NCBI GenBank assembly: GCA_036273715.1
Contig: DASUHB010000028.1
Location: 62,001-126,000 of the forward strand
Length of the DNA stretch: 64,000 nucleotides
From: Gemmatimonadaceae bacterium
Lineage (GTDB): Bacteria > Gemmatimonadota > Gemmatimonadetes > Gemmatimonadales > Gemmatimonadaceae
Direction: 5' to 3'
The position numbers and the translations under genes are program-made. Positions 41,735-53,540 of this stretch are shown here, piece by piece. The notes below the pieces were generated by a model. That model had not been told where the DNA came from. It worked only from the letters and a program-made list of their open reading frames with translations, and ran no database searches. Every line of letters begins with the position of its first letter. Positions within the stretch are counted from its first letter, which is position 1.

Positions 41735-44428
41735 TCAGCCGGCGCGCAGCGCCTCCACCGGATCGACCCGCGACGCGCGCCGCGCCGGCAGCCAGGCGGC
41801 GGCCACCGCCATCGCCAGCAGCACCGCCGTCACCGCGCCGAACGTAACCGGGTCCGTCGGGCTGATGTCGAACAGCAGCGAGCGCATGACGTGCGTGGTC
41901 GCCACCGCGCCGGCGAGACCGATGAGGACGCCCGCGGCCGCCAGGCGCGCCGATTCCCATACGACCAGCCGCGTCACCTGCCGGCCGCTCGCGCCGAGCG
42001 CCACGCGAATGCCCATCTCGCCTCGACGCTGGCCAACCAGGTACGACACCACGCCGTACATCCCGACGACGCTCAACACCAGTGCCATCGCGGCAGCAAC
42101 GCCCAACAAGAGCATCATGAACGTGGTCCGCGCCATCGAGTGGGCAACGATCGCGTCCATCGTCTCCACGTCGGCCACCGGCGCCTCCGGATCCACATCG
42201 CGCAGCACACGACGGATCTGCGGCACGAGCGCCGCCGCATCTCCCGTCCGTGCGCGCGCGACGAGCGTGAACGACCCGCCCGCCCCCCACACCCCGGTCC
42301 CCGGAATCGGGACGATCGGATAGTACACGACTTCGGTGGGCGGATGGTCGAGCCCTTCGGTGCGGACCGGGCCGGCGATGCCCACCACGTGAAAGAACGG
42401 CGGGCGGTTGCCCGCGCCAAGCCCCTGGCCGATCGCCTCTTCGTTAGGCCAGCGCCGGGTCGCCAGCGGGCCGCTCACCACGACGCCGGCGTCGTGCCCT
42501 TGGACCTCGTCCCACGTGGGCGCGCGGCCGCGCAGCGGGATGCGCATCGTCTCGAAGTACCCCGGCGTCACCAGCGGCCGCGCGATGCAAGGCGCATCTT
42601 CGCCCGGAGCGAGCGGATGCGCCTCGATGAACAGCGTGGCGCAGATGCCGCCTCCGCCAATGGGCAGCGATGAAATGGCGCCCGCCGATTGGACCTCGGG
42701 GAGAGCGCGGACCCGCTCGATGACCGCATGCCAGAATGCCGCGGCCTGGTCGTAGCTCCCGCCGTGCGCCGAGGACGGTGCGGCATTGAGCGTGATCACG
42801 CCGTGCGGATCGAACCCCGGACTGACATCCCGGAGATGGAGCAGGCTCCGCACCATGAGACCCGATGCCGCGAGGAGCACGAGCGCGAGCGCCGTCTGCA
42901 CGACCACCAGGGCGCCGCGCGCCACGCGCCGGACGGGTGACGCGGTGAGGCCGCGCGACCCATCGCGCAGCGTGTCCACATCCACCGTCCGCCCGACGAG
43001 CGGCAAGCACCCGAACACCAGACCGGCGGCTGCCGCGAGCGCCAACGCGCACGCCGCGCTCTGCCAGCCCAGATGCACCTCCGTTAGGCGCGGCAACGTG
43101 GACGGCGCGAGCGCGAGCAGCGCGCGGATGGCGGCATCGGCGAAGAGCAATCCGGCGCCGCCGGCGGCAAGGCACAGCAACAGACTCTCGGTCAGATAGT
43201 GCCACGCCAGATGCGACGTGCCGGCGCCGATGGCGACGCGAATCGTCACGTCGCGGCGGCGCGCTTCCAGCCGCACGAGAAACAGGTTGCCGACGTTCGC
43301 ACACGCGATGACCAACAGGAGCAGCGCGGCGGCGAGCACGATCCAGATGCCGCGCGCTGCGTCGCCCACCACCCTGCTTCGGAGTGAAAGCACGCCGGGC
43401 GTGAAGTGATACGCCCGCATGAAGGCGGCCGAGTACGCCGCGGGAAGGTCTTCCGGGAACCGAGCGGTGAGCGCCGCCAACTCCCGTTGGGCGGCGGCGG
43501 CATCGACGCCCGGCGCCAGGCGCCCGATGGCGCTGTAGTGGTGATCGTTGATCGGCGGATCGGCCGGATCCAGATTGAGCGTGAGCCAGAGATCGACCGA
43601 TTGCATCGGCGGCTCCTCGCCCGGGCCTAACACACCGACGACCGTCCGCAGGCCATCCTTCAGGCGGAGGCTTCGCCCCACGACGGTCGAATCGCCGTGA
43701 AAGGCGCGCATCCAGTACTTGTGGCTCAGCACGACGCCCGTGCCCGCCCCCGGCCGGTCATCGGACGCCTGGAACGGACGGCCGAGGATCGTGCGCAGGC
43801 CAAGCACATCGAACACGCTGGCCGTCGCGAACATCGCCGGCAGCGCCCGAGCGCCATCGGGCGTGATGACGATGGCGTCGGACGAGAACAATGCGCCTAA
43901 CGCGTCGAGCGTGTGGCCGTGGGCTTTGTAGTAGAAATACCCTGCCTCGGACACGCCCCACGGCCCCTGCGACGCGCCCGACACGTCGCTCTCGATCCAC
44001 ACGAGCCGGTTCTCGTTCGGATAGGGCAGCGGGCGGAGCACCACCGAGTCCAGCAGCGTGAAGATCGCCGTCGCCGCGCCGATGCCCAGCGCCAGCGTCG
44101 CCAGCACCACCAGCGAAAAACCCGGCGCCCGCCGGAGCCCGCGCACCGCCAGCCGCACCTCTCGGCCTAACGCATCGCGGATCTCGATGCGCCGCTGCCC
44201 GCGCGCCGCCAGCACATCGATGGCTTCCGCTTCCCGCTCGTACGCGGCCGCGTCGCCCAACCGCGCCAGCGCCTCCGCCCGCGCCGCCTCCGGCGACATC
44301 CCCCGCGCCACGTTCTCCGCCGTCCGCATCGCCACGTGATGCGCCATCTCGTCCGACACGTCGCGCTCGGGCGTCACGCCCCCCACCATCGCGCGCAGCT
44401 CGCGATACCGATCCGGGATCCAGGACAT
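41735..44428 (-). CDS. ADOP-type duplicated FtsX/MacB-like permease (second copy)
   Basis: 897 residues, same architecture as the 22.6-kb copy. N-terminal cytoplasmic helices (ISDEMAHHVAMRT-type segment, ARAEALARLGDAAAYEREAEA), then LRRAPGFSLVVLATLALGIGAATAIFTLLDSVVLRPLPY, two MacB-like periplasmic regions, and C-terminal VGQRRGEMGIRVALGASGRQVTRLV with the last TM helices. Sequence is clearly diverged from the other copy, so these are old paralogues rather than a recent duplication. Cytoplasmic ATPase partner not encoded nearby. Follows its PadR gene on the same strand by 24 nt. Confidence 0.9.
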   Translation of the reverse strand: MSWIPDRYRELRAMVGGVTPERDVSDEMAHHVAMRTAENVARGMSPEAARAEALARLGDAAAYEREAEAIDVLAARGQRRIEIRDALGREVRLAVRGLRRAPGFSLVVLATLALGIGAATAIFTLLDSVVLRPLPYPNENRLVWIESDVSGASQGPWGVSEAGYFYYKAHGHTLDALGALFSSDAIVITPDGARALPAMFATASVFDVLGLRTILGRPFQASDDRPGAGTGVVLSHKYWMRAFHGDSTVVGRSLRLKDGLRTVVGVLGPGEEPPMQSVDLWLTLNLDPADPPINDHHYSAIGRLAPGVDAAAAQRELAALTARFPEDLPAAYSAAFMRAYHFTPGVLSLRSRVVGDAARGIWIVLAAALLLLVIACANVGNLFLVRLEARRRDVTIRVAIGAGTSHLAWHYLTESLLLCLAAGGAGLLFADAAIRALLALAPSTLPRLTEVHLGWQSAACALALAAAAGLVFGCLPLVGRTVDVDTLRDGSRGLTASPVRRVARGALVVVQTALALVLLAASGLMVRSLLHLRDVSPGFDPHGVITLNAAPSSAHGGSYDQAAAFWHAVIERVRALPEVQSAGAISSLPIGGGGICATLFIEAHPLAPGEDAPCIARPLVTPGYFETMRIPLRGRAPTWDEVQGHDAGVVVSGPLATRRWPNEEAIGQGLGAGNRPPFFHVVGIAGPVRTEGLDHPPTEVVYYPIVPIPGTGVWGAGGSFTLVARARTGDAAALVPQIRRVLRDVDPEAPVADVETMDAIVAHSMARTTFMMLLLGVAAAMALVLSVVGMYGVVSYLVGQRRGEMGIRVALGASGRQVTRLVVWESARLAAAGVLIGLAGAVATTHVMRSLLFDISPTDPVTFGAVTAVLLAMAVAAAWLPARRASRVDPVEALRAG

Positions 44429-44452
44429 CGAGCGCCTCCTGCCGTCTCTCCG

Positions 44453-44782
44453 TTAGGCGGGGCGAGCCGCCAGGACCTTCGCCACCGCCGCGATGAACGC
44501 GGCCCAGGTCTCCGTCTCCTGCCGCAGCTGCCGCCGGCCCGCCGGCGTAATCGTGTAGTACTTGGCCTGCCGGTTGTTCTCCGACACGCCCCACTGGCCC
44601 GTCACCCATCCCCGCGCCGCCAACCGATGCAGCGCCGGATAGAGCGAGCCTTCCTCCACACGCAGCGCGTCGTCGCTCACCCGCTCCAGCCACCGCGCGA
44701 CGTCATACCCGTGCATCGGATGCCACCAGAGCGCCCGTAACACCATCATGTCCAACGTGCCGCGCAAGAGATCGAGTTGCAT
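44453..44782 (-). CDS. PadR-family transcriptional regulator (second copy)
   Basis: 109 residues from ATG 44782; an in-frame TTG six codons upstream (44800) is less likely. Winged-helix motifs LLRGTLDMMVLRALWWHPMHGYDVARWL, EEGSLYPALHRLAARGWVTGQWG, NNRQAKYYTITPAGRRQL. Partner of the ADOP permease downstream. Transcribed towards hipA and away from ruvB, with about 110 nt between this start and the ruvB start to hold both promoters. No operator could be recognised. Confidence 0.9.
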   Translation of the reverse strand: MQLDLLRGTLDMMVLRALWWHPMHGYDVARWLERVSDDALRVEEGSLYPALHRLAARGWVTGQWGVSENNRQAKYYTITPAGRRQLRQETETWAAFIAAVAKVLAARPA

Positions 44783-44892
44783 GACGACGCCACGCCCCAA
44801 AGAGTTTCTATGGGAGCGAACCTACGGCCCGATCGCCCACCCCGCAAGCTCACCCCCTTCCCTCGCTGCCGTCTCCTGAGTCTCTTTCGGCC

Positions 44893-45921
44893 ATGGCGCG
44901 CGCCGAAATCACCACGCCCGAAGTCATCGCCGATGAATCGGCCGTCGAGTTGTCGCTCCGCCCCCAGCGCCTCGCCGAGTTCATCGGCCAGCACAAAACC
45001 AAAAACAACCTCCGCATCGCCATCGACGCCGCACTCGGCCGCCGCGAGACGCTGGATCACATCCTGTTCTCCGGCCCACCCGGACTCGGCAAAACCACGC
45101 TCGCCGAGCTCGTCGCCCGCGAATTGAGCGTCAATATCCGCACGACCTCCGGTCCAGCGCTCGAAAAACCCGGCGATCTCGTCGGACCGCTCACCAATCT
45201 GCGGCAGGGCGACATCCTGTTCATCGACGAAATCCACCGCCTGCGCGCCGTGATCGAAGAGTTCCTCTATCCGGCAATGGAGGACTACCGGATCGACATC
45301 CGGCTGTCCGAAGGTCCGAAAGCGCAAACGATCACCATGCCGATCGAGCCGTTCACCCTCATCGGAGCCACCACTCGCGCCGGACTCTTGACGCCGCCAA
45401 TGCGAGCGCGCTTTGGTATAACCGAGCGGCTGGACTTTTATCCGGTGGAAGATCTCGAAGAGATCGTCATCCGTTCGGCGTCGGTGATGAAAGTTCCGAT
45501 CGACCGTGCAGGTGCGATGGAGTTGGCACGACGCTCGCGCGGCACACCCCGTGTGGCCAACCGGCTGCTCCGGCGCGTCCGCGACTACGCGCAAGTGAAA
45601 GCAGACGGAACGATCACGAGCGCAGTGGCCGCCGCGGCGCTCGAAATGCTCGAGGTCGACGCGTTCGGTCTGGACGACATGGACAGCCGGATCCTCAAGA
45701 CGATCATCGAGAAGTGGAACGGTGGTCCGGCTGGATTGGGCGCGATTGCCGCTGCGATCGGCGAAGACGAAGTGACGATCGAGGAAGTGTATGAGCCGTT
45801 TCTGGTGCAGAACGGTTTCCTTCAACGGACAGCGCGCGGCCGCGTGGCCACGCCGCACGCCTACCGGCACCTCGGCTACACCGTCCCCCAGCCCGGACCA
45901 ACGCAGGCGTCGTTCTTCTAA
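44893..45921 (+). CDS. ruvB: Holliday-junction branch-migration helicase RuvB
   Basis: 342 residues, AAA+ ATPase. Motifs: [14 protein letters not shown], Walker [24 protein letters not shown] (Walker B), [20 protein letters not shown] (sensor 1 and arginine finger), [19 protein letters not shown], and a winged-helix C-terminus ([21 protein letters not shown]). It drives branch migration with RuvA. Separated from ruvCA by an intervening block, but followed by the queA-tgt-yajC genes as in many genomes. ATG 44893; leader about 90 nt with no clear promoter. Confidence 0.97.
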   Translation: MARAEITTPEVIADESAVELSLRPQRLAEFIGQHKTKNNLRIAIDAALGRRETLDHILFSGPPGLGKTTLAELVARELSVNIRTTSGPALEKPGDLVGPLTNLRQGDILFIDEIHRLRAVIEEFLYPAMEDYRIDIRLSEGPKAQTITMPIEPFTLIGATTRAGLLTPPMRARFGITERLDFYPVEDLEEIVIRSASVMKVPIDRAGAMELARRSRGTPRVANRLLRRVRDYAQVKADGTITSAVAAAALEMLEVDAFGLDDMDSRILKTIIEKWNGGPAGLGAIAAAIGEDEVTIEEVYEPFLVQNGFLQRTARGRVATPHAYRHLGYTVPQPGPTQASFF

Positions 45922-45976
45922 CAGACCCGTCCCGGAACGCTTGACAGTCGAGCGCTGCGGTACGTATTGCTTGGGC

Positions 45977-48169
45977 ATGCGCCGGATTCTCGTCGTCGTC
46001 GTCCTCTGTGTCGGCGCTGCGTCCACCTCCGCCCGTTCAGCGAGCGCGCAGGAAGCAGTCGCATCGTCGCACACGCGTTCAGCGATGCCGACGCGCGCCG
46101 ATTCTTTGTCGGCGCTGCATGCCATGGACGAGGTCCTGCGGACGAACCACACCGACGGCGCCACCTGGCACGAACGCGGTGTGCTCGCCTGGCGCTTGGC
46201 GAACGCCGAGAAGCGCACCGGCTACATGAAGCGGGTGGCGAACGATTCCCTGCTCAACCTCGCCGATTCGTCACTGCGCCTCGCCACCAAGTACAACAGC
46301 ACGTCGCCCGAGTATCTGGTGGATCTCGGCAAGTTCTATCTCACGTCGAATTCGGCGTCCGTGCGGTCGCGCGCGTCGTCGCTGTTCGAGAAGGCGCTCT
46401 CCATTGCGAGCAAGGCGCACGATTCGTTAGGCGCATCGCGCGCCGCCGATCAGGTGGGCATGACGGTGTGGCGCCAGTATCTCGATCGAGAAAACGGGCA
46501 CATCTACAGCGTGGTCCTCAAGAACATCAAGGACCGCACGGTCCTGCGCGATCCGCGCACCATCGGCTACTTCATCGACAACCAGACCATCCGCACCGCG
46601 TCCCAGGACTGGTCCGGACAGGTGGAGTACTTCAAGGCCTGGGACGACTTCTCCGAGGCGCTCGCCTTCAATCCGGCAAACGAGAATGCGCTGCGCCATT
46701 CGTACATGGCGCTCGCGGACCGAAAGCGCTGGGTGGAGCTCGAACACCTCTCGCGCGTGCGGCTTAATCAGGATTCATCGGATGCATGGGCGTGGCTCGC
46801 CGCCGGTCTCGCCGAGCACCGGCTGAGCGACGACGAGGCATCGTCGGTGGCGTTCCGCAGGGGACTCGCGCTGCTGCCCCAAGACGAACGCGCACGCTAC
46901 GATCGGCTCTCTCGCATCTTCACCACGAAAGATTCCGTCGAGACCGCCGACCTGTCGCCTGCCGAGCAGGTCAACCTGCAGCGCATGTACTGGCTGATGG
47001 CGGATCCGCTCTGGTCGCAGGCGGACAACGCGCATCGCCTCGAGTTCTTGAGTCGCGTGGTGTACGCCGAGCTCTGTTTCGGCATCGAAGAGTTCGACAT
47101 CCACGGCGCCGACACGGATGAGGGAGAGGTCTACGTGCGCTACGGGCCGCCGCCGGCGGTGATCTCGATCCCTCCCGATCCGTTCTACACACACCAGCAC
47201 GACATCCGCGTGCTCTGGTGGTATGCGGCGGACGAAGCGTTCCTGTTCGACCAGCTGCCCACCTACGGCGTGGTGACGCTCGAGCCGTTCGACAAGGGCG
47301 AAGTTAGGCGGCTGCGCGACACGATTCCGGTCGTGTGGCGCAACGCGGGCGACACGCATCTCGTCGACTCGATCAACGTCGATGCCGTCCGCTTCCGTGC
47401 GCCCGGCGATTCGGATGACGTGTTCGTGGCGGCCGACGTGCCCGTGCGGCGGATGCTGGACGGGATCGACCTCGTACGCGGGATGCTGCAGGTGGTGTTC
47501 GAGGGGTTCACGTGGCGCGCCGACTCGGTGTTCCGTCGCTCGGACCAGCACGTGGTGAACTTCGCGCGCGACGACTCGGATCAGGTGCGCACGTGGCGCG
47601 AGCGCATCGCGCCGGGCACGTTTCTCTATCGCGTGGAAGCGCTCCAGCCGGACGCGATGCGCGGCGCGCGGGGCGCGAGCCGTCTCGAGCTGCCACACGA
47701 GTCGGGCTTCGGTCTCAGCGACCTGCTGGTCGCGGCCAAGGTGACGCCGCGAAACGGCGGCGCGCCCGAGCGGTGGAGCGACTTCGACATTACGCCTAAC
47801 TTCAACCACGTCGAGCGCGGCAAACCGTTCTCGCTGCTCTGGGAGACGTACGGACTGGCTCCCGACAGCGGGTCGGATGCGTACAACGTGTCGATCGTGG
47901 TGTCGCGCGCCAAGGGCACGGGGTTCGGCGCGTTCGTGGCGCGCATCGTGGGCGGCGTGGCAAGCGCGATCGGCGTGTCGCGAAGCGGTGCCGACTCGGT
48001 GGCACTGTCGTTCCCGCGCCAGATTCCCGCGACCAATGCGGCGGTGGATTACGTGACGCTCGACATGGCCAACGCGCCGGCCGGGTTGTATCACCTCGAG
48101 GTGACCGTGTCCGACGACCACAGCGGACGCCGTGTCTCGCGCCGGAGCACGATCACGGTCTCGGAGTGA
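45977..48169 (+). CDS. Exported GWxTD-domain protein with helical repeats
   Basis: 730 residues from ATG 45977, just before a signal peptide (RILVVVVLCVGAASTSARSASA). Residues about 40-330 look like TPR-type helices (VLAWRLANAEKRTGYM, SLFEKALSIASKAHDS, WLAAGLAEHRLSDDEASSVAFRRGLALL). The region around LMADPLWSQADNAHRLEFLSRVVYAELCFG ... DEGEVYVRYGPPPAVIS ... LWWYAADEAFLFDQ is the GWxTD domain found mainly in Acidobacteriota and Gemmatimonadota. The C-terminal third is beta-rich. Function unknown; periplasmic or surface. Stop overlaps the GTG of queA. A TTGACA at 45941 has no good -10. Confidence 0.78.
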   Translation: MRRILVVVVLCVGAASTSARSASAQEAVASSHTRSAMPTRADSLSALHAMDEVLRTNHTDGATWHERGVLAWRLANAEKRTGYMKRVANDSLLNLADSSLRLATKYNSTSPEYLVDLGKFYLTSNSASVRSRASSLFEKALSIASKAHDSLGASRAADQVGMTVWRQYLDRENGHIYSVVLKNIKDRTVLRDPRTIGYFIDNQTIRTASQDWSGQVEYFKAWDDFSEALAFNPANENALRHSYMALADRKRWVELEHLSRVRLNQDSSDAWAWLAAGLAEHRLSDDEASSVAFRRGLALLPQDERARYDRLSRIFTTKDSVETADLSPAEQVNLQRMYWLMADPLWSQADNAHRLEFLSRVVYAELCFGIEEFDIHGADTDEGEVYVRYGPPPAVISIPPDPFYTHQHDIRVLWWYAADEAFLFDQLPTYGVVTLEPFDKGEVRRLRDTIPVVWRNAGDTHLVDSINVDAVRFRAPGDSDDVFVAADVPVRRMLDGIDLVRGMLQVVFEGFTWRADSVFRRSDQHVVNFARDDSDQVRTWRERIAPGTFLYRVEALQPDAMRGARGASRLELPHESGFGLSDLLVAAKVTPRNGGAPERWSDFDITPNFNHVERGKPFSLLWETYGLAPDSGSDAYNVSIVVSRAKGTGFGAFVARIVGGVASAIGVSRSGADSVALSFPRQIPATNAAVDYVTLDMANAPAGLYHLEVTVSDDHSGRRVSRRSTITVSE

Positions 48170-49156
48170 CACACGGTGCACGCACCGCGGACTACGACTT
48201 CGAGCTGAATCCGGCGCGCATCGCGCAGGAGCCCGTCGAACCGCGCGACGCCTGCAAGCTGATGGTGGTGAACCGAGCCACCGGCGACATTTCCCACCGC
48301 ATCTTTCACGACCTGCCTGCACTGATGCGTGCCGGCGACGCACTCGTGCTCAACACGACGCGCGTGTTCCGCGCCCGATTGTTAGGCACCCGGCCCTCGG
48401 GTGCGCGGGGCGAAGTGCTGCTGCTGCGCCAGCTCGATGCCGACCGTTGGGAAGCAATGGTGAGTCCGGGCGGCAAACTGCGGCCGGGCCGGATGCTCAC
48501 CGTCGCGCCCGGCTTCGAGATCGACATCCTCGAGCAGACCGAGCGGCGCACGCGCATCGTGCGGCTGCGCGCCGCCGACGGAGACGTCGGATCTGCGATC
48601 GAGCGGCACGGGCACGTGCCCTTGCCGCCATACATTGCGCGGCCCGATACCGCGCTCGATGCCGACCGCTATCAAACCGTGTATGCCGCCGAGCGCGGAT
48701 CCGTCGCCGCGCCCACCGCGGGACTGCACTTCACGCCGCGCCTGCTCGATGACATCGCACGGCGCGGCGTCGAGCGCGTGAACATTCTTCTCCACGTGGG
48801 CGCCGGAACGTTCAAGCCGGTCGAGGTGGATGAGCCGTCTCGGCACGTGATGCACGAGGAATGGTTCTCGGTGACGGACGCGGCGGCACGAGCGCTCACG
48901 GAAACGCGCGCACGCGGCGGCGCGATCTGGGCCGTGGGCACCACGGCCGCGCGCACGCTCGAGAGCCTACCGCGCCAGGGCGATGCGTTCGTCGCCGCGC
49001 ACGGCGACACACGCATCTTCATCCATCCGCCGCACATCTTTCATGGCGTGGACAAACTCATCACGAATTTTCATCTTCCCCGGTCGACGCTCCTGATGCT
49101 CGTGGCTGCATTTGCCGGCTACGATCTCACCATGCGGGCGTACCGTGAGGCAATAG

Positions 49157-51187
<2,031 letters not shown>

Positions 51188-51191
<4 letters not shown>

Positions 51192-51751
51192 GCTTGCTGG
51201 ACATTTACGTCTTGGGAGCGCCGATCCTGCGACAGGAGACGGTGCCGGTGAAGGAGATCACACCGGAGCTCGAGCGTTTGATCGACGACATGTTCGAGAC
51301 GATGTACGCCGCCAAGGGCATTGGTCTCGCGGCGCCGCAGGTGGGACGCACCGAACGCTTGTCCGTGATCGACGTCGACGAGAATCCGTTCGTCGTGATC
51401 AATCCCGAGATCATCCACGCCGAAGGCAAGCAGAAAGGCGAAGAAGGCTGCTTGTCGATTCCCGACATTTACGGAGACGTCGAGCGCGCGATGCGCGTGA
51501 TCGTCCGGGCGCAGGATCGCAACGGGGAACCGTTCGAGGTGGACGCCAACGACTTGCTCGCGCGGTGTCTGCAGCACGAGATCGACCATCTGCACGGCCG
51601 GTTGTTCATCGATTACCTGAGTCTCGTGAAGCGCCGCGCCGCGCTCGCGAAGTGGGAGAAGGCGAGGCAGAAGGACGGCGACCGCTCGCACGTCCGCAAG
51701 CTGACGCCGGAGGAAGCCGCGGGCAGTCATCGGCGGGACGAGGAGCTTTGA
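51188..51751 (+). CDS. def: Peptide deformylase
   Basis: 187 residues. Removes the formyl group from nascent N-termini. The three motifs are intact: GIGLAAPQVG, EEGCLSIP (metal Cys) and LQHEIDHLHG (two His and catalytic Glu). The C-terminal extension (about 30 residues, Lys/Arg/Glu-rich) is a little longer than in E. coli. GTG start overlapping yajC (GTGA), and 1 nt before fmt: the enzymes that add and remove the formyl group are together. Confidence 0.96.
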
Positions 51752-51752
51752 C

Positions 51753-52688
51753 GTGCGCGTCCTCTTCTGGGGGACGTCCACGTTCGCGGTGCCATCGCTC
51801 AACGCGCTCGTGGGCGAAGGATTCGAGGTGGTCGGTGTCGTGACGCAGCCGGATCGTGCGCAGGGACGTTCGCGGTCCTCGCTCGTTCCGTCGCCGATCA
51901 AGGAAGTCGCCGTCGGCGAAGGCCTGCCGCTGCTGCAGCCGGACAAGCCGCGCGGCGACCTGTTTCTGGCCGAGCTGGGTGCGCTCGAGCCGGACGTGTC
52001 GGTGGTGGTCTCGTACGGCCACATCCTGCCGCAGCGGATCATCGAGCTGCCTCAGTTAGGCACCGTGAACGTGCACGCGTCGCTCTTGCCCAAGCTGCGC
52101 GGCGCGGCGCCCATTCAAGCGGCCATCCGCGACGGCTTTCTCGAAACCGGCATCACGATCATGCGGATGGTGCCCGAGTTGGACGCCGGTCCGATCCTGC
52201 TCCAGGCGCGCACGCCGATCGCCCCCGACGAGACCTTCGGCGAGCTGGAGCTCCGGCTGTCCGAGCTCGGCGCGCTTGCGTTAGTCGAAGCGCTCACGTT
52301 GCTCGCCGTTGGGCAAACGAGCGAGCGGCCGCAGGACCACGGCGCGGCGACGTACGCCGCGAAGATCGATCGCGCCATGGCGCGCGTCCCATGGCAGCGC
52401 GATTGCGGCTCGATCGCGCGCCTCATCCGCGCGTACGACCCCAAGCCCGGCGCCTACACGACGCTCCGCGGCGCGGAGGTGAAGCTGTTCGGCGCGAGGG
52501 AATGCGAGGGCGATCCGGAACCGCGCCGTCCCGGCGACGTGCTGGCCGTGACCGATGACGGTCTGCTCGTGGCGTGCGGCGAAGGCGCGGTGTCCATCCC
52601 CTTCGTACAGCCGGCAGGCCGCCGGCGCATGACGAGCGCCCAATGGGCCGCGGGACGCGGCGTGGCGCCGGGCGATCGGCTCGACTAA
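51753..52688 (+). CDS. fmt: Methionyl-tRNA formyltransferase
   Basis: 311 residues. Formylates initiator Met-tRNA with 10-formyl-tetrahydrofolate. N-terminal Rossmann domain: VLFWGTSTFAVPSLNAL, VVTQPDRAQGR, VVVSYGHILPQRIIELP, NVHASLLPKLRGAAPIQAAI (catalytic Asn/His) and MVPELDAGPIL (catalytic Asp). C-terminal OB-fold part from about 205 (AAKIDRAMARVPWQRD). GTG start immediately after def. rsmB, the usual next gene, follows only after a thiE-thiS-thiG insertion. Confidence 0.96.
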   Translation: MRVLFWGTSTFAVPSLNALVGEGFEVVGVVTQPDRAQGRSRSSLVPSPIKEVAVGEGLPLLQPDKPRGDLFLAELGALEPDVSVVVSYGHILPQRIIELPQLGTVNVHASLLPKLRGAAPIQAAIRDGFLETGITIMRMVPELDAGPILLQARTPIAPDETFGELELRLSELGALALVEALTLLAVGQTSERPQDHGAATYAAKIDRAMARVPWQRDCGSIARLIRAYDPKPGAYTTLRGAEVKLFGARECEGDPEPRRPGDVLAVTDDGLLVACGEGAVSIPFVQPAGRRRMTSAQWAAGRGVAPGDRLD

Positions 52689-52698
52689 CGCAGGGCAC

Positions 52699-53328
52699 GT
52701 GATCCCGCGCGTCCACGCGGTGACCGGCGACGGCGTACTGGCCCGCGCCGACTTCGTCGCCCGCGCGCGGCGGGTGATGGAAGCGCTGGGGCCGCGCGGC
52801 GCGGTGCACTTGCGGTCGCGCGTCGTGCCGGCCGCCCGCCTGTACGAGATCGCCCTTGCGTTAGGCGGCGCGCGCGAGCGGACCGGAGCCTGGGTCGTGA
52901 TCAACGACCGCGTCGATGCCGCGGTGGCCGCGCGCGCGTCAGCCGTCCAACTCACCACGCGATCGCTCACCATCGCCGACGCGCGCCGCATGGCCGGCGA
53001 CATGCCCGTGGGCGCCAGCGCGCACGCCGTCGATGAAGCAACCAGCGCGGCGGCCGATGGCGCCGACTGGGTGGTCGTCGGACACGTGTACGAGACCCCG
53101 TCGCATCCGGACGCACCCGCGCGCGGACTCGATCTCGTGCGGCAAACCGCGGCCGCGCTCACGGTACCGGTCATCGCCATCGGCGGCATCAAACCGCAAC
53201 ATCTCGATGCGCTGCTCGATGCCGGCGCCCATGGCGTCGCGGCGATCTCCGGCATCTGGGGCGCAACCGATGCCGAACGCGCTGCCGCCGACTATCTTTC
53301 CCGCTATGAGCGACATCACGGTCGATAG
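52699..53328 (+). CDS. thiE: Thiamine-phosphate synthase family protein (ThiE/TenI)
   Basis: 209 residues, TIM barrel. ThiE-like segments: PRVHAVTGDGVLARADFVARA, AVHLRSRV (where ThiE has QLRxK, here altered), WVVINDRVDAAVAARASAVQL, GASAHAVDEATSAAADGADWVVVGHVYETPSHPD, and VPVIAIGGIKPQHLDALLDAGAHGVAAISGIW, matching the phosphate-binding end. Because the substrate-binding QLR motif is not perfect, a TenI-type role (thiazole tautomerase) is an alternative, favoured by its position before thiS and thiG. The end overlaps thiS by 23 nt. Confidence 0.82.
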   Translation: MIPRVHAVTGDGVLARADFVARARRVMEALGPRGAVHLRSRVVPAARLYEIALALGGARERTGAWVVINDRVDAAVAARASAVQLTTRSLTIADARRMAGDMPVGASAHAVDEATSAAADGADWVVVGHVYETPSHPDAPARGLDLVRQTAAALTVPVIAIGGIKPQHLDALLDAGAHGVAAISGIWGATDAERAAADYLSRYERHHGR

Positions 53329-53539
53329 CACGACGATCACACCCGTGGTGAATGGCGAGGCGCGCTCCATCCGCGCCGGCTCCACGATGGGCGACCTCCT
53401 GCGTACGCTCGCGCTCGATCCGCAGCTTGTCGTCGTTGAGCACAACCGCACGATCCTCAGGGATCGCGCGCAGTACGATGCCCTCCGCCTCGCCACCGGC
53501 GACACGATCGAAATCGTGCATTTTGTTGGAGGAGGGTGA
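53306..53539 (+). CDS. thiS: Sulfur carrier protein ThiS
   Basis: 77 residues, ubiquitin fold, ending in VHFVGGG; the C-terminal Gly-Gly is the hallmark that becomes a thiocarboxylate for thiazole synthesis. Other ThiS traits: VVNGEARSIRAGSTMGDLL at the N-terminus, VVVEHNRTILRDRAQYDA and ATGDTIEIVHF. ATG 53306 lies inside thiE with no clear Shine-Dalgarno, so translation is probably coupled. Followed after 1 nt by thiG. Confidence 0.92.
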   Translation: MSDITVDSTTITPVVNGEARSIRAGSTMGDLLRTLALDPQLVVVEHNRTILRDRAQYDALRLATGDTIEIVHFVGGG

Positions 53540-53540
53540 C

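Noticed and set aside
45941-45976. Promoter for the GWxTD gene from TTGACA at 45941
   Set aside because: The region 16-18 nt downstream reads GTATTGC, a poor -10, and would leave almost no leader.
46775-48343. 522-codon antisense frame over the GWxTD gene
   Set aside because: Arg/His/Val-rich shadow with no motif.
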